Shown here: positions 46,324 through 54,359 of the stretch, piece by piece
Layout: the number at the start of each line of letters is the position of its first letter
Numbering within the stretch: position 1 is the stretch's first letter
Origin: Psychrobacter immobilis
Lineage (GTDB): Bacteria > Pseudomonadota > Gammaproteobacteria > Pseudomonadales > Moraxellaceae
Length of the DNA: 64,000 nt
Direction of reading: 5' to 3'
Assembly: GCF_904846225.1 (NCBI RefSeq)
Contig: NZ_CAJGZJ010000004.1
Span: 186,001-250,000 of the forward strand
Position numbers and translations under genes: made by a program
The notes under the pieces: model-generated
Told to the model about the DNA's origin: nothing
Database searches by the model: none
The model's input: the letters and a program-made list of their open reading frames with translations, nothing else

Positions 46324-47597
46324 TGGATGACTTTAACTTACCCACTGACTTATCCGCTGATTTACCAACGCCGCCAGATAATAACGCCCAAGATGCTAAA
46401 TCTGCTACTACAAATGACATTGCCAACGATAGCGACAGTGATGGTAATAGTGACAGTCTCGCACGCTGGCGTCTTATTTTAGGGCGTTATAGCGATAAAG
46501 CCTTGTCGGATGTGGCGTTGAATAACGAGCAAATGCGTTTAGAGCGCAGTCTCGATTATTTATACAATCGAGAATATGACAATCGCGGCGATATGTTAGG
46601 GAAGCGGCGTGGTCAAACGGGCAGTCGCCTCAGTGGGCAAGGTGGTTCGCTTGACGATTCGCAATTAACCGCCATCAATTGGCTCAATCAAGCACAAGAT
46701 TTGTTTCCAAAGAGCACCTTTGAGCGGGTGCAAAATCATGCGTTTGAACGCTATCAATTAACCAGCTTACTTAAAAACGATCAAGTATTAGAGCAACTAG
46801 AGCCCACGCCGCAACTGGCCAAAACCTTGCTGAGTCTACGTGGTCGTTTGAGTGAAGATACCAGAGACAATGTCCGCCGTATTATTCAAAAAGTGGTTGA
46901 TGACATCGTCGCCAAACTCAGACCCAATTTTGTCAACGCTATTCATGGTAGACGCAATCGCTTTCGGCGCTCTTTTATTGCCAATAGTCAGAACTTTGAC
47001 TGGCGACGCACCATAGCGACTAATCTTAAACACTATAACCAAGATCTGAATAAAATTATTATTCGAGAACCTGTGTTTAATGCGCGGGTACAGCGGCATT
47101 TGCCTTGGACGGTCGTGCTGTGTGTCGATCAGAGTGCCTCTATGCTTAGCTCGGTGATGTACAGCGCTATTTGTGCCAGTATCTTGACTAGTTTGCCATC
47201 AGTGACAGTCAAGCTGTTGGTGTTCGATACCAATGTCGTTGATTTATCGCATATGGCACATGATTCGGTAGAGGTGTTATTGACAGTACAATTGGGCGGT
47301 GGCACCAACATTGCCAAAGCGGTGCAATATGCTGAAACGTTGATAACAGAACCCACTCGCACGATTTTTGCCTTAATTAGTGATTTTGAAGAAGGCGGCT
47401 CTGTACCGCATTTGCTGAGTTCAGTGGCTAGAATGCATGGGCAACAAGTAAAACTGATTGGGCTTGGTGCTTTGGATGAAAGCGCCAATAGTGTCTACGA
47501 TATTCAAATGGCACAAAAACTCTCTGAGCAAGGCATGCAAATCGCAGCACTGACGCCTGAACATTTTGCTGAATGGATAGCCGAGGTGATAAATTGA
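46320..47597 (+). CDS. VWA-domain protein, YehP-like
   Basis: A 425-residue protein. The N-terminal 40 residues are acidic and disordered; the middle is a helical CoxE-like region. The C-terminal von Willebrand A domain has an intact MIDAS: DQSAS (Asp270, Ser272, Ser274) in VVLCVDQSASM, Thr in LGGGTNIAKAV and Asp in LISDFEEGG. It should bind a partner through a divalent metal, the usual role opposite a MoxR ATPase. The start ATG overlaps the DUF5682 stop as ATGATGG; upstream frame from TTG 46308 is unlikely. The stop overlaps the SWIM gene start by one base. Confidence 0.85.
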   Translation: MMDDFNLPTDLSADLPTPPDNNAQDAKSATTNDIANDSDSDGNSDSLARWRLILGRYSDKALSDVALNNEQMRLERSLDYLYNREYDNRGDMLGKRRGQTGSRLSGQGGSLDDSQLTAINWLNQAQDLFPKSTFERVQNHAFERYQLTSLLKNDQVLEQLEPTPQLAKTLLSLRGRLSEDTRDNVRRIIQKVVDDIVAKLRPNFVNAIHGRRNRFRRSFIANSQNFDWRRTIATNLKHYNQDLNKIIIREPVFNARVQRHLPWTVVLCVDQSASMLSSVMYSAICASILTSLPSVTVKLLVFDTNVVDLSHMAHDSVEVLLTVQLGGGTNIAKAVQYAETLITEPTRTIFALISDFEEGGSVPHLLSSVARMHGQQVKLIGLGALDESANSVYDIQMAQKLSEQGMQIAALTPEHFAEWIAEVIN

Positions 47598-49951
47598 TGA
47601 CCGTTGCCAGTATTTATCTCGCCTACGATGACAGTGCCTTGACCACTTACGCCAATGCTGGACTATTGCGCCGTGCTCAAAAAGATGTGGCGGCTAATAA
47701 AATTGAGCGGATTGAAGAGTGCGATTCTGTCGCTAATGCCAAGCAAATCGTGCTAGACAGCGATGGACAAATCGTGATCTTGCCGAGTACTGGCTTGACG
47801 AATGCCAGTTGTGATTGTTCATCAGTCAGCGCCTGCAAACATATTTTGGCCTCAGTATTGTATGTGCAATCGTTAGCTGAATCTGCTCAAGGACAGAACG
47901 CTGCGGCAGAGAATGACCAATCAACAATTGATAGCACCGAGTTAAACAATGATAAGCCAAACAACATCGAATCAAAAGAGACGATTAAAGATGGTGTTAT
48001 CAGTAAAAACAAAGCCACTAAGATCAATGATAAAAGTTTGACCAAAGCGAATACTGCTATCGTCAAAACAGCACTAGCTGAAGTGCTTGCTTTAAGCTTG
48101 AACGACTTACAGAAATTTGCCAAAACTATTCCTAAAGCCAAACGTCTTAAAGCCATGCTGATGGCCATTAATTATTTAGAGGACTTTGATCGTAAAGTCG
48201 ACTCTAGCAATGCTGCCGATAATGCTAGTAATGCTGACAAGTCACAAGCCAGTGTGATTGATGAGACTCAAAGTCTCCGTATTCATCTGCCACATCAAAG
48301 CGAAGAAATCCGTTATATTTTGGGCGCTGGATTCGTAGGAATGCTATCCAAAATTGAGTGTGATGCAGACAGTTACCACTGGTTGGCGCTAGTAGTAGTA
48401 CAAACATTATATGGCGCAGAAGAAGGCATAGCTAAGATACGGCAGTGGTTGGTTGAGGCATTATCTGAAAATACCAATTCAGCCAGCGTGAGTTTAGAGC
48501 GTTTATCAGCGGTGATGTTGATAGTGCTAGATGATATCGCATTTGATGTTGAACAAATATTGTATCAAGGATTGTCGCAGCTAGAGCGTTTTTCAGCCAA
48601 TCGTATGCACCTTGCTAATACACTGGCGCGTAGTCAAAATCTGCCACGTTTGGCCATGCAGCTACGACAATTGAGTGGTCAGATGCATGACTTTATCAAA
48701 GGTGATAATCATATTGACGAGCGTCAGCTGTTGATTGGTCTGGCAGAGCTGAGTGCTTATTTGTACCAATTGCAGCACAGTGATGCGACAGAACTACCAA
48801 AGCTACGAGGTAAATTACGTCATACTTATGACGCCGATGACACGCGAGCTGATTTACGTTTGCTGCCGTTAGGTGCACGTTGGTGGTTCAGTCAAGGCAA
48901 AGCACGCGGTTTAACATTATATTTTTATGAACCCAATGAAAACCAGATTGTCGAGTTTACCCAAGCTCGAGCACAAGCGCAGGATTTAAGTTTTAATAAA
49001 CAAACCGCATGGTTTAACGCCGTTTGGCTCAGCACGTCTCAAAACCTGATGAACCAGATCAGTACCTTATCTAATCCTAGATTTAATGACAATGGCGGGC
49101 TTGCAGTCACGGGCAGCAAAGTGCTCGACCATTCTTCATTAAAAGATGACTTTGCTGGCTATCTTGACAGCGTGCGAGGATTGGCGGTTGAGGATTGGCA
49201 GCATCTACAGCAGCGCTGGCTAGAACAGCTGATGAGCAGTGGTACAGTCGATGGTATTGTAGTGTTAAATCCTACTAAAATAGGCAGTTTGCAGGTTGAT
49301 GAAATCGAACAATGCGTCTGGTGGTCGTTAGCCGATCAAAATAATAACCAAGTTCGTTTGCGACTCAATTGGAACGCTAATGAGCAGCAGAGCATCGATA
49401 TCATTGATAAGCTTGAGCGCATCGATAGCTATCTGATTCAAATGATCGTCGCTCAAGTCAACATGACTGAAAATACCATTGAAATCAATCCAATGACTTT
49501 GATCATGTCAGATCATTTATTTCACTTAGACTACAGTCAAGTGCCTACCAAGAAAAACACCTTGAAAGCGTTGTTAACTGGGCAAATCAGTAAGCTGATG
49601 AGCAAAAAAAGACGATTAGTAGAGATTGAGAATACTAAAGTATTGGCCTTGAGCCAGCTTGTTTGTGAGCCTATTTTGAGCGTATTAGACAGCTTGTCAG
49701 CAAGCGGACGATTGCAACCTACTGAAGCGCAAATCAAGCAACTTCGCCAACAGCATAAATTAGCGCAAGATGCAGGATTAAGCGTATTGGCCAGTAGTAT
49801 TGAGCATTTTTATACCCGTAAAATCAAGGTCAACGACCTCTTGCAACTCGCTTACTTATGTAAAATGTTACTCTTATTAGAAGCAGAGATGCCATTTAGT
49901 TTTTCTCACCCTACTCAAGCAACACTTAAATTGCCCGTGCGAAACCAATGA
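47597..49951 (+). CDS. SWIM zinc-finger protein, YehQ-like
   Basis: A 784-residue protein. A SWIM zinc finger lies near the N-terminus: Cys72-x-Cys74, Cys80-x-His82, within ASCDCSSVSACKHILAS. An acidic and Lys/Asn-rich linker follows (residues 95-150), then long helical regions. SWIM domains bind nucleic acid or proteins. The start ATG shares a base with the VWA stop (TGATG), so DUF5682, VWA and SWIM are translationally coupled. It is the last gene of the Yeh set. No enzymatic motif was seen in the C-terminal part. Confidence 0.8.
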   Translation: MTVASIYLAYDDSALTTYANAGLLRRAQKDVAANKIERIEECDSVANAKQIVLDSDGQIVILPSTGLTNASCDCSSVSACKHILASVLYVQSLAESAQGQNAAAENDQSTIDSTELNNDKPNNIESKETIKDGVISKNKATKINDKSLTKANTAIVKTALAEVLALSLNDLQKFAKTIPKAKRLKAMLMAINYLEDFDRKVDSSNAADNASNADKSQASVIDETQSLRIHLPHQSEEIRYILGAGFVGMLSKIECDADSYHWLALVVVQTLYGAEEGIAKIRQWLVEALSENTNSASVSLERLSAVMLIVLDDIAFDVEQILYQGLSQLERFSANRMHLANTLARSQNLPRLAMQLRQLSGQMHDFIKGDNHIDERQLLIGLAELSAYLYQLQHSDATELPKLRGKLRHTYDADDTRADLRLLPLGARWWFSQGKARGLTLYFYEPNENQIVEFTQARAQAQDLSFNKQTAWFNAVWLSTSQNLMNQISTLSNPRFNDNGGLAVTGSKVLDHSSLKDDFAGYLDSVRGLAVEDWQHLQQRWLEQLMSSGTVDGIVVLNPTKIGSLQVDEIEQCVWWSLADQNNNQVRLRLNWNANEQQSIDIIDKLERIDSYLIQMIVAQVNMTENTIEINPMTLIMSDHLFHLDYSQVPTKKNTLKALLTGQISKLMSKKRRLVEIENTKVLALSQLVCEPILSVLDSLSASGRLQPTEAQIKQLRQQHKLAQDAGLSVLASSIEHFYTRKIKVNDLLQLAYLCKMLLLLEAEMPFSFSHPTQATLKLPVRNQ

Positions 49952-50063
49952 GTAAATGAATTTATCTAAGTCATCCACTCTATATTCTGATTTATTTGTG
50001 CTACGTTTTTAATTCGACTGGGTTTTTTGAACCTTTGACATCATGAAGAAGCTTTTTTGATGC

Positions 50064-50088
50064 TATCCCGATTATAAGATTCGGGATA
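50064..50088 (+). terminator. Possible terminator after the Yeh operon
   Basis: TATCCCGA / TCGGGATA form a perfect 8-bp stem with a 9-nt loop, 112 nt after the SWIM gene stop. The following T-run is interrupted (TATTTCT), so it may be a weak terminator or only an RNA hairpin. Confidence 0.4.
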
Positions 50089-50190
50089 TATTTCTAGGTT
50101 TTTCCCATCTCTCCTCAAAGGGTCATTGAATTTCCTATATAATGTTAGCTATTTTGTTGTTGATAACCCATTCAATTTAGGCTTTTTCCT

Positions 50191-50363
50191 TAGGGCGTGT
50201 CCTCAATTCAAGCGATTGTATCTAAATGGGCTAAAAATGGTTAAATTTTGCCAAACATTGTCAAATAGCTGATTAATATCTCGATATTATTTGCGCTATT
50301 TTCCTCGTTTGACGGTAATTTATCTCATTTTTATGACCATTTTTAAAATGAGTACATGCCCTA
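50191..50363. mobile_element. MITE-like element, 173 bp
   Basis: The second full copy of the element at 15525-15706. Ends are TAGGGCGTGTCCTCAATTC and, reading inward from the right, TAGGGCATGTACTCATTTT. It is flanked by TTA and CTA, consistent with TA target duplication. It has no coding potential and ends 37 nt before the RluF-like gene. The rest of the gap 49952-50399 holds only the hairpin at 50064. Confidence 0.8.
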
Positions 50364-50399
50364 GCAAGAAAGGCTTTTTATCAGGTAAAACGGTGCTTT

Positions 50400-51386
50400 A
50401 TGTTTAACGCTTCCTCGACTCGTTTAAATAAATACATCAGCGAAAGTGGTATTTGCTCCAGGCGAGACGCTGATCGCTTTATTGAACAAGGCAATGTGTA
50501 CATCAATGGCAAGCGTGCTCAAGTTGGCGCGCAAGTGGTTGCTGGAGATACGGTAAAAGTCAACGGGCAGCTCATTGAGCCACGAGAGGCCGATGATTTT
50601 GTTTTTATTGTATTGAATAAGCCAGTAGGCATTGTGAGCACTACGGAAAGCTCTGAGAAAAACAACATTGTTGATTTTGTTAGACATTCGGTACGTATTT
50701 TTCCGATTGGCCGTTTGGACAAAGATTCCCAAGGTTTAATCTTTTTGACCAGCAATGGCGATTTGGTGAACAAGGTATTACGTGCTGGTAATAATCACGA
50801 GAAAGAGTATTTGGTGACGGTGAATAAGCCGATAACGGATACTTTTATTGAGGGTTTAGCGGGTGGCGTGCCCATGCTGGGCAAGATGACCAAAAAATGC
50901 CCAGTGACTAAGGTGGCGCCTAACGTATTCAATATCACGTTAGTGCAAGGTTTGAACCGTCAAATTCGTCGCATGTGTGAGCACTTTGGCTATGAAGTCA
51001 CAAAGCTTGAGCGTACACGGATTATGAATGTGAGTCTGAAGGGCACTCCTGTTGGCGACTGGCGAGACTTAACCCCAAAAGAGTTGTCTGTTTTACTTAA
51101 ATCTATAGAAGATTCTTCTTCTGAAGCCAGTAATCCTGCCAAGAAATCTCGTAATGCGCCCCGAAAAAACGCTCGTACTGATAGCTCATCAAAGTCAAAA
51201 GCGTCTCCAAAATCAACGGGCACTGCAAAGGGAAATGGCAAACACGTCAAAGATGGTGCTAGAAAACCAACAGGTACTAAAGATAAAAATAGGCGTCCTT
51301 TTGGTGATGGCAAAAAGTCTGGTGGCAATGGCAAACCTACTGCAAATGGTAGACGCCCTTCGAAAGGTCGAGGTTCTAAGCGGTAA
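50400..51386 (+). CDS. rluF: RluF-like 23S rRNA pseudouridine synthase with basic tail
   Basis: An RsuA/RluB/E/F-family enzyme. An S4 RNA-binding domain (residues 8-55, [21 protein letters not shown]) is followed by the synthase domain with catalytic Asp in [29 protein letters not shown] and [17 protein letters not shown] are typical of RluF, which modifies U2604 of 23S rRNA in E. coli. After residue 240 comes a roughly 85-residue low-complexity tail rich in Lys, Arg, Gly, Ser and Pro, probably an extra RNA-binding extension. The gene stands alone behind a MITE-like element. Confidence 0.85.
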   Translation: MFNASSTRLNKYISESGICSRRDADRFIEQGNVYINGKRAQVGAQVVAGDTVKVNGQLIEPREADDFVFIVLNKPVGIVSTTESSEKNNIVDFVRHSVRIFPIGRLDKDSQGLIFLTSNGDLVNKVLRAGNNHEKEYLVTVNKPITDTFIEGLAGGVPMLGKMTKKCPVTKVAPNVFNITLVQGLNRQIRRMCEHFGYEVTKLERTRIMNVSLKGTPVGDWRDLTPKELSVLLKSIEDSSSEASNPAKKSRNAPRKNARTDSSSKSKASPKSTGTAKGNGKHVKDGARKPTGTKDKNRRPFGDGKKSGGNGKPTANGRRPSKGRGSKR

Positions 51387-51479
51387 CGCTTCTCAAAACC
51401 ATCGACTTAATTTATCGTGGCTTATCAATTTAGGACACCTAATAAAAGATGCCGCGTAAAGCCTATTGTATAGTGGCAT

Positions 51480-51520
51480 CTGACGATTGATGTATCGATT
51501 TAACTTTTTACCAGCTATAG
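51480..51520 (-). repeat. End fragment of the dispersed intergenic repeat
   Basis: GACGATTGATGTATCGATTT and AACTTTTTACC then CTATAG match one end of the repeat at 25013-25144; the hairpin core is absent. Confidence 0.6.
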
Positions 51521-51617
51521 TAAATTTGATGAAGCAAAGGATGCAAGTTAGGTTAGCAACCAAAGTAAGTAGTGATATAATGCCTCGATAATCGATATTT
51601 CATGAAGGATTTGCATT

Positions 51618-51896
51618 ATGGCTCGTACCGCTAGCGCATTACATATTTTAGTAAAAGACAAAGAACTGGCAGATGATATTCTTGCCAAGCTTAAAAAAGG
51701 TGCGCAGTTTGATGTGCTGGCTAAGAAACATTCAACTTGCCCATCAGGTAAAAAAGGCGGCAACTTAGGGGAGTTTAAACAAGGCCAAATGGTACCGGCA
51801 TTCGATAAAATCTGCTTCAACGGCGAACTCTTTACCCCGCATTTAGTGAAAACCAAGTTTGGCTGGCATGTGGTTAAAGTGCTTTACAGGACGTAA
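51618..51896 (+). CDS. PpiC-like parvulin peptidyl-prolyl isomerase
   Basis: A 92-residue single-domain parvulin. It reads [56 protein letters not shown] and [13 protein letters not shown], covering the complete rotamase fold. The His, Cys and Phe positions of the active site are present. It has no signal peptide, so it is a cytoplasmic folding helper like E. coli PpiC. The gene is followed by a clear terminator at 51947. Confidence 0.92.
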   Translation: MARTASALHILVKDKELADDILAKLKKGAQFDVLAKKHSTCPSGKKGGNLGEFKQGQMVPAFDKICFNGELFTPHLVKTKFGWHVVKVLYRT

Positions 51897-51946
51897 GTGT
51901 TAGACACCGCAACCATTAGCGTTGCCCAAAAATATATTAATGTATC

Positions 51947-51987
51947 AAAAGCTGAAGCTCTTTATAGTAAAGTGCTTCAGCTTTTTT
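51947..51987 (+). terminator. Rho-independent terminator after the parvulin gene
   Basis: A 12-bp stem, AAAAGCTGAAGC / GCTTCAGCTTTT, encloses a second small stem CTTTA-TAG-TAAAG and ends in TTTTTT. The A-tract on the left means it could also stop transcription arriving from the convergent tetR gene. Confidence 0.85.
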
Positions 51988-52060
51988 ATTTCTGATCACT
52001 TCTACGGTTTCTCGCGTATAGATTACTATAATCAATGCTGACAACAACGTGTGTGCTACT

Positions 52061-52801
52061 TTAGGGTGCTGATATTTCAGGCTTAGACATCGAGCGCCAC
52101 AACATACCGAATAAAACATCAAAATTCGCATTTAGCGGCGTATCTGCTTGACGAATATTCTGCATAATACCGAGTCGACTAACGAACCCCATAAACACAT
52201 CAAATAGAATATGCAGTGGTACGGTATCAACGAGCACCCCTCGCTTCTGACCATCCTCTAGTACACTCAAAAACGCATTAATAAGCTCTTTATTCTTATA
52301 AATGGCAATATTATGAAAACGCGCTATCGACACTTTCGATAGCACCATCACCGCGTCAGGTTGAGTATCTACAAAATCCAAACACACCCACAAAGTTTTG
52401 CGTAAGCGATCCTCGATACTATCAATGCCTTGTAGATGATCCATCATTCTCGCCGCCAACCTTCCTAGTACCAAATCCATAATAGTGTAGAGCACCGTTT
52501 GCTTATCACCAAAATATTTATAAAGCGTTTGTAGCGATACGTTTGCAGTATTTGCAATCTGTATCATAGTGATATCGCTTGCATCATGACCTGCAAATAA
52601 CTGGCGAACTGCTTTTTCTATTTTGTCTAAAGTAGCGGAGCGCATCTCTGATAAAGGCGCCAGGGCTAAGGGTTTACTCTGAGCCGCTTTTTTGGAAACG
52701 GTACTATTGGTTTTACTATTAGTCTTAGGATGAGTCTTGCTAACGCTTTGATTAGAGCCACCATCAGCACTGAGTGGTGGTTTTGAGCGAGTGGTTTTCA
52801 T
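52061..52801 (-). CDS. TetR-family transcriptional regulator
   Basis: A 246-residue regulator. A Ser/Lys/Thr-rich N-terminal extension of about 50 residues comes before the DNA-binding domain. That domain holds ATLDKIEKAVRQLFAGHDASDITMIQIA and the recognition helix in NVSLQTLYKYFGDKQTVLYTI. The ligand domain follows. It is divergent from the beta-oxidation operon, separated by 260 nt with two matching palindromic sites, so it probably represses that operon and itself, with an acyl-CoA as inducer. The unusually long N-terminal tail is basic and may be disordered; a later start was not evident. Confidence 0.85.
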   Translation of the reverse strand: MKTTRSKPPLSADGGSNQSVSKTHPKTNSKTNSTVSKKAAQSKPLALAPLSEMRSATLDKIEKAVRQLFAGHDASDITMIQIANTANVSLQTLYKYFGDKQTVLYTIMDLVLGRLAARMMDHLQGIDSIEDRLRKTLWVCLDFVDTQPDAVMVLSKVSIARFHNIAIYKNKELINAFLSVLEDGQKRGVLVDTVPLHILFDVFMGFVSRLGIMQNIRQADTPLNANFDVLFGMLWRSMSKPEISAP

Positions 52802-52865
52802 ACCTTATGGTTCCTTTATAGTATTAGCTTTTGGATAGTTCTAGGGTTTATAGTAAATCAATAAA

Positions 52866-52881
52866 GATAATCTATATTACC
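52866..52881. promoter_or_regulatory. Candidate TetR operator, tetR-proximal
   Basis: GATAATCTATATTACC matches the site at 52977 at 14 of 16 bases. It lies 65 nt upstream of the regulator start. Confidence 0.5.
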
Positions 52882-52976
52882 ATTATAAAATAATTGATTG
52901 CACAAGCTGTATTAATTTTCTAATATAATAACCATATAGATTAGTATTTAATGAGATTTTAGCTATTATAGATAGT

Positions 52977-52992
52977 GGTAATTTATATTACC
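52977..52992. promoter_or_regulatory. Candidate TetR operator, thiolase-proximal
   Basis: GGTAAT-TTAT-ATTACC is a perfect 6-bp inverted repeat, 69 nt upstream of the thiolase start. The flanking ATTACCATT extends the match with the other site. Confidence 0.55.
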
Positions 52993-53061
52993 ATTGTATT
53001 ATAAATATAATATAGCGGTTATTTTCCAATTCTATTTATCATCTACAAAAAGGGATTTTTT

Positions 53062-54270
53062 ATGACTGAGACCGCCTACATTTATGAGTCACTGCGCACA
53101 CCACGTGGCAAAGGAAAAAAAGATGGCTCGCTTTATCAAGCGACGCCTATTTGGCTAGTTCGCACTTTATTAAAAGAGATGCAGCAGCGACATAACTTAG
53201 ACACCAGCTTAGTTGATGATGTGGTGCTTGGCTGTGTGACACCCGTTGGCGAACAAGGTTCTGATATTGCGCGTATTGCGGTCATTGATGCCGGCTGGGA
53301 TCAGAGTGTCGCAGGCTTAACCTTATCTCGATTTTGTGCATCTGGTCTGGAGTCAATCAATCTAGCTGCTGCCAAAGTCATGTCAGGTATGGAAGATATG
53401 GTGGTTGCAGGCGGTGTGGAGTCTATGAGTCGCGTACCGATGGGTTCTGATGGTGGTGCGTGGTATATGGATCCACGCGTCAATGAAGCGACGCATTTTG
53501 TTCCGCAAGGCGTTGGCGCAGATACCATCGCAACGTTAAAAGGCTTTAGTCGTACGGATGTCGATGAATTTGCTACGGAATCGCACCGCCGAGCTGCTAA
53601 TGCTTGGGAGCTCGGCTACTATGATAAATCAGTCGTCCCTGTCACTGATATGAATGGCATGCTGCTGTTAGATAAAGATGAAACTATTCGTCCGAACACT
53701 GATGTGGCCACCTTAGCGGGACTTAACCCTTCTTTTATCATGCCGGGAAAAATGGGCTTTGATAGCGTTATCTTAGACAGATACACCACCATTGAAAACG
53801 TTAACCACGTCCATCACGCTGGTAACTCGTCAGGCATCGTCGATGGCGCAGCGCTCTGTTTAGTCGGTAGCGCCGCTGCTGGGCGCAAAGCTGGTCTAAA
53901 ACCACGTGCCAAAATCACTATGGCTTCAGTCATCGGCTCAGAACCTGCCATTATGCTGACAGGGCCAACGCCTGCCTGTCAAAAAGCCCTCGATAAAGCG
54001 GGCATGCAAGCCTCAGATATTGATCTTTGGGAGATCAACGAAGCTTTTGCAGCGGTTCCTATGAATACCGCGCATGACTTTGGCATTTCACTTGATATCG
54101 TCAATGTCAACGGCGGCGCTATCGCGATGGGTCATCCTTTGGGTGCGACAGGCGCGATGCTTATGACCACCGTGCTAGACGAGCTTGAACGTCGTGATCT
54201 AAAAACAGCGATGATCACCTTGTGCGTAGGCGGCGGCATGGGGATTGCGACTATCATTGAGCGTCTCTAG
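53062..54270 (+). CDS. Acetyl-CoA C-acyltransferase (thiolase), FadA/FadI-like
   Basis: The last step of beta-oxidation: thiolytic cleavage of 3-oxoacyl-CoA. The 402-residue protein has the nucleophilic Cys in [13 protein letters not shown] (near residue 93). It shows [13 protein letters not shown], the His motif [12 protein letters not shown] and the second catalytic Cys in [12 protein letters not shown] soluble tetramer is expected. The start follows AAAAAGGGATTTTTT. It is first in an operon with the FadB/J-like, CaiB-like and acyl-CoA dehydrogenase genes, 89 nt before the next gene. Confidence 0.92.
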   Translation: MTETAYIYESLRTPRGKGKKDGSLYQATPIWLVRTLLKEMQQRHNLDTSLVDDVVLGCVTPVGEQGSDIARIAVIDAGWDQSVAGLTLSRFCASGLESINLAAAKVMSGMEDMVVAGGVESMSRVPMGSDGGAWYMDPRVNEATHFVPQGVGADTIATLKGFSRTDVDEFATESHRRAANAWELGYYDKSVVPVTDMNGMLLLDKDETIRPNTDVATLAGLNPSFIMPGKMGFDSVILDRYTTIENVNHVHHAGNSSGIVDGAALCLVGSAAAGRKAGLKPRAKITMASVIGSEPAIMLTGPTPACQKALDKAGMQASDIDLWEINEAFAAVPMNTAHDFGISLDIVNVNGGAIAMGHPLGATGAMLMTTVLDELERRDLKTAMITLCVGGGMGIATIIERL

Positions 54271-54359
54271 CACTGATAGACAGCAATGATAGATTTTTAG
54301 TGATTGCCATTAGTTTTTAGCGATTAAAGCGAAATACAATAATATAAAAAGGATTTAAC

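Noticed and set aside
50990..51334. Minus-strand frame of about 114 residues in the RluF tail
   Set aside because: It mirrors the Lys/Gly/Pro-rich low-complexity tail; the plus-strand gene is well supported.
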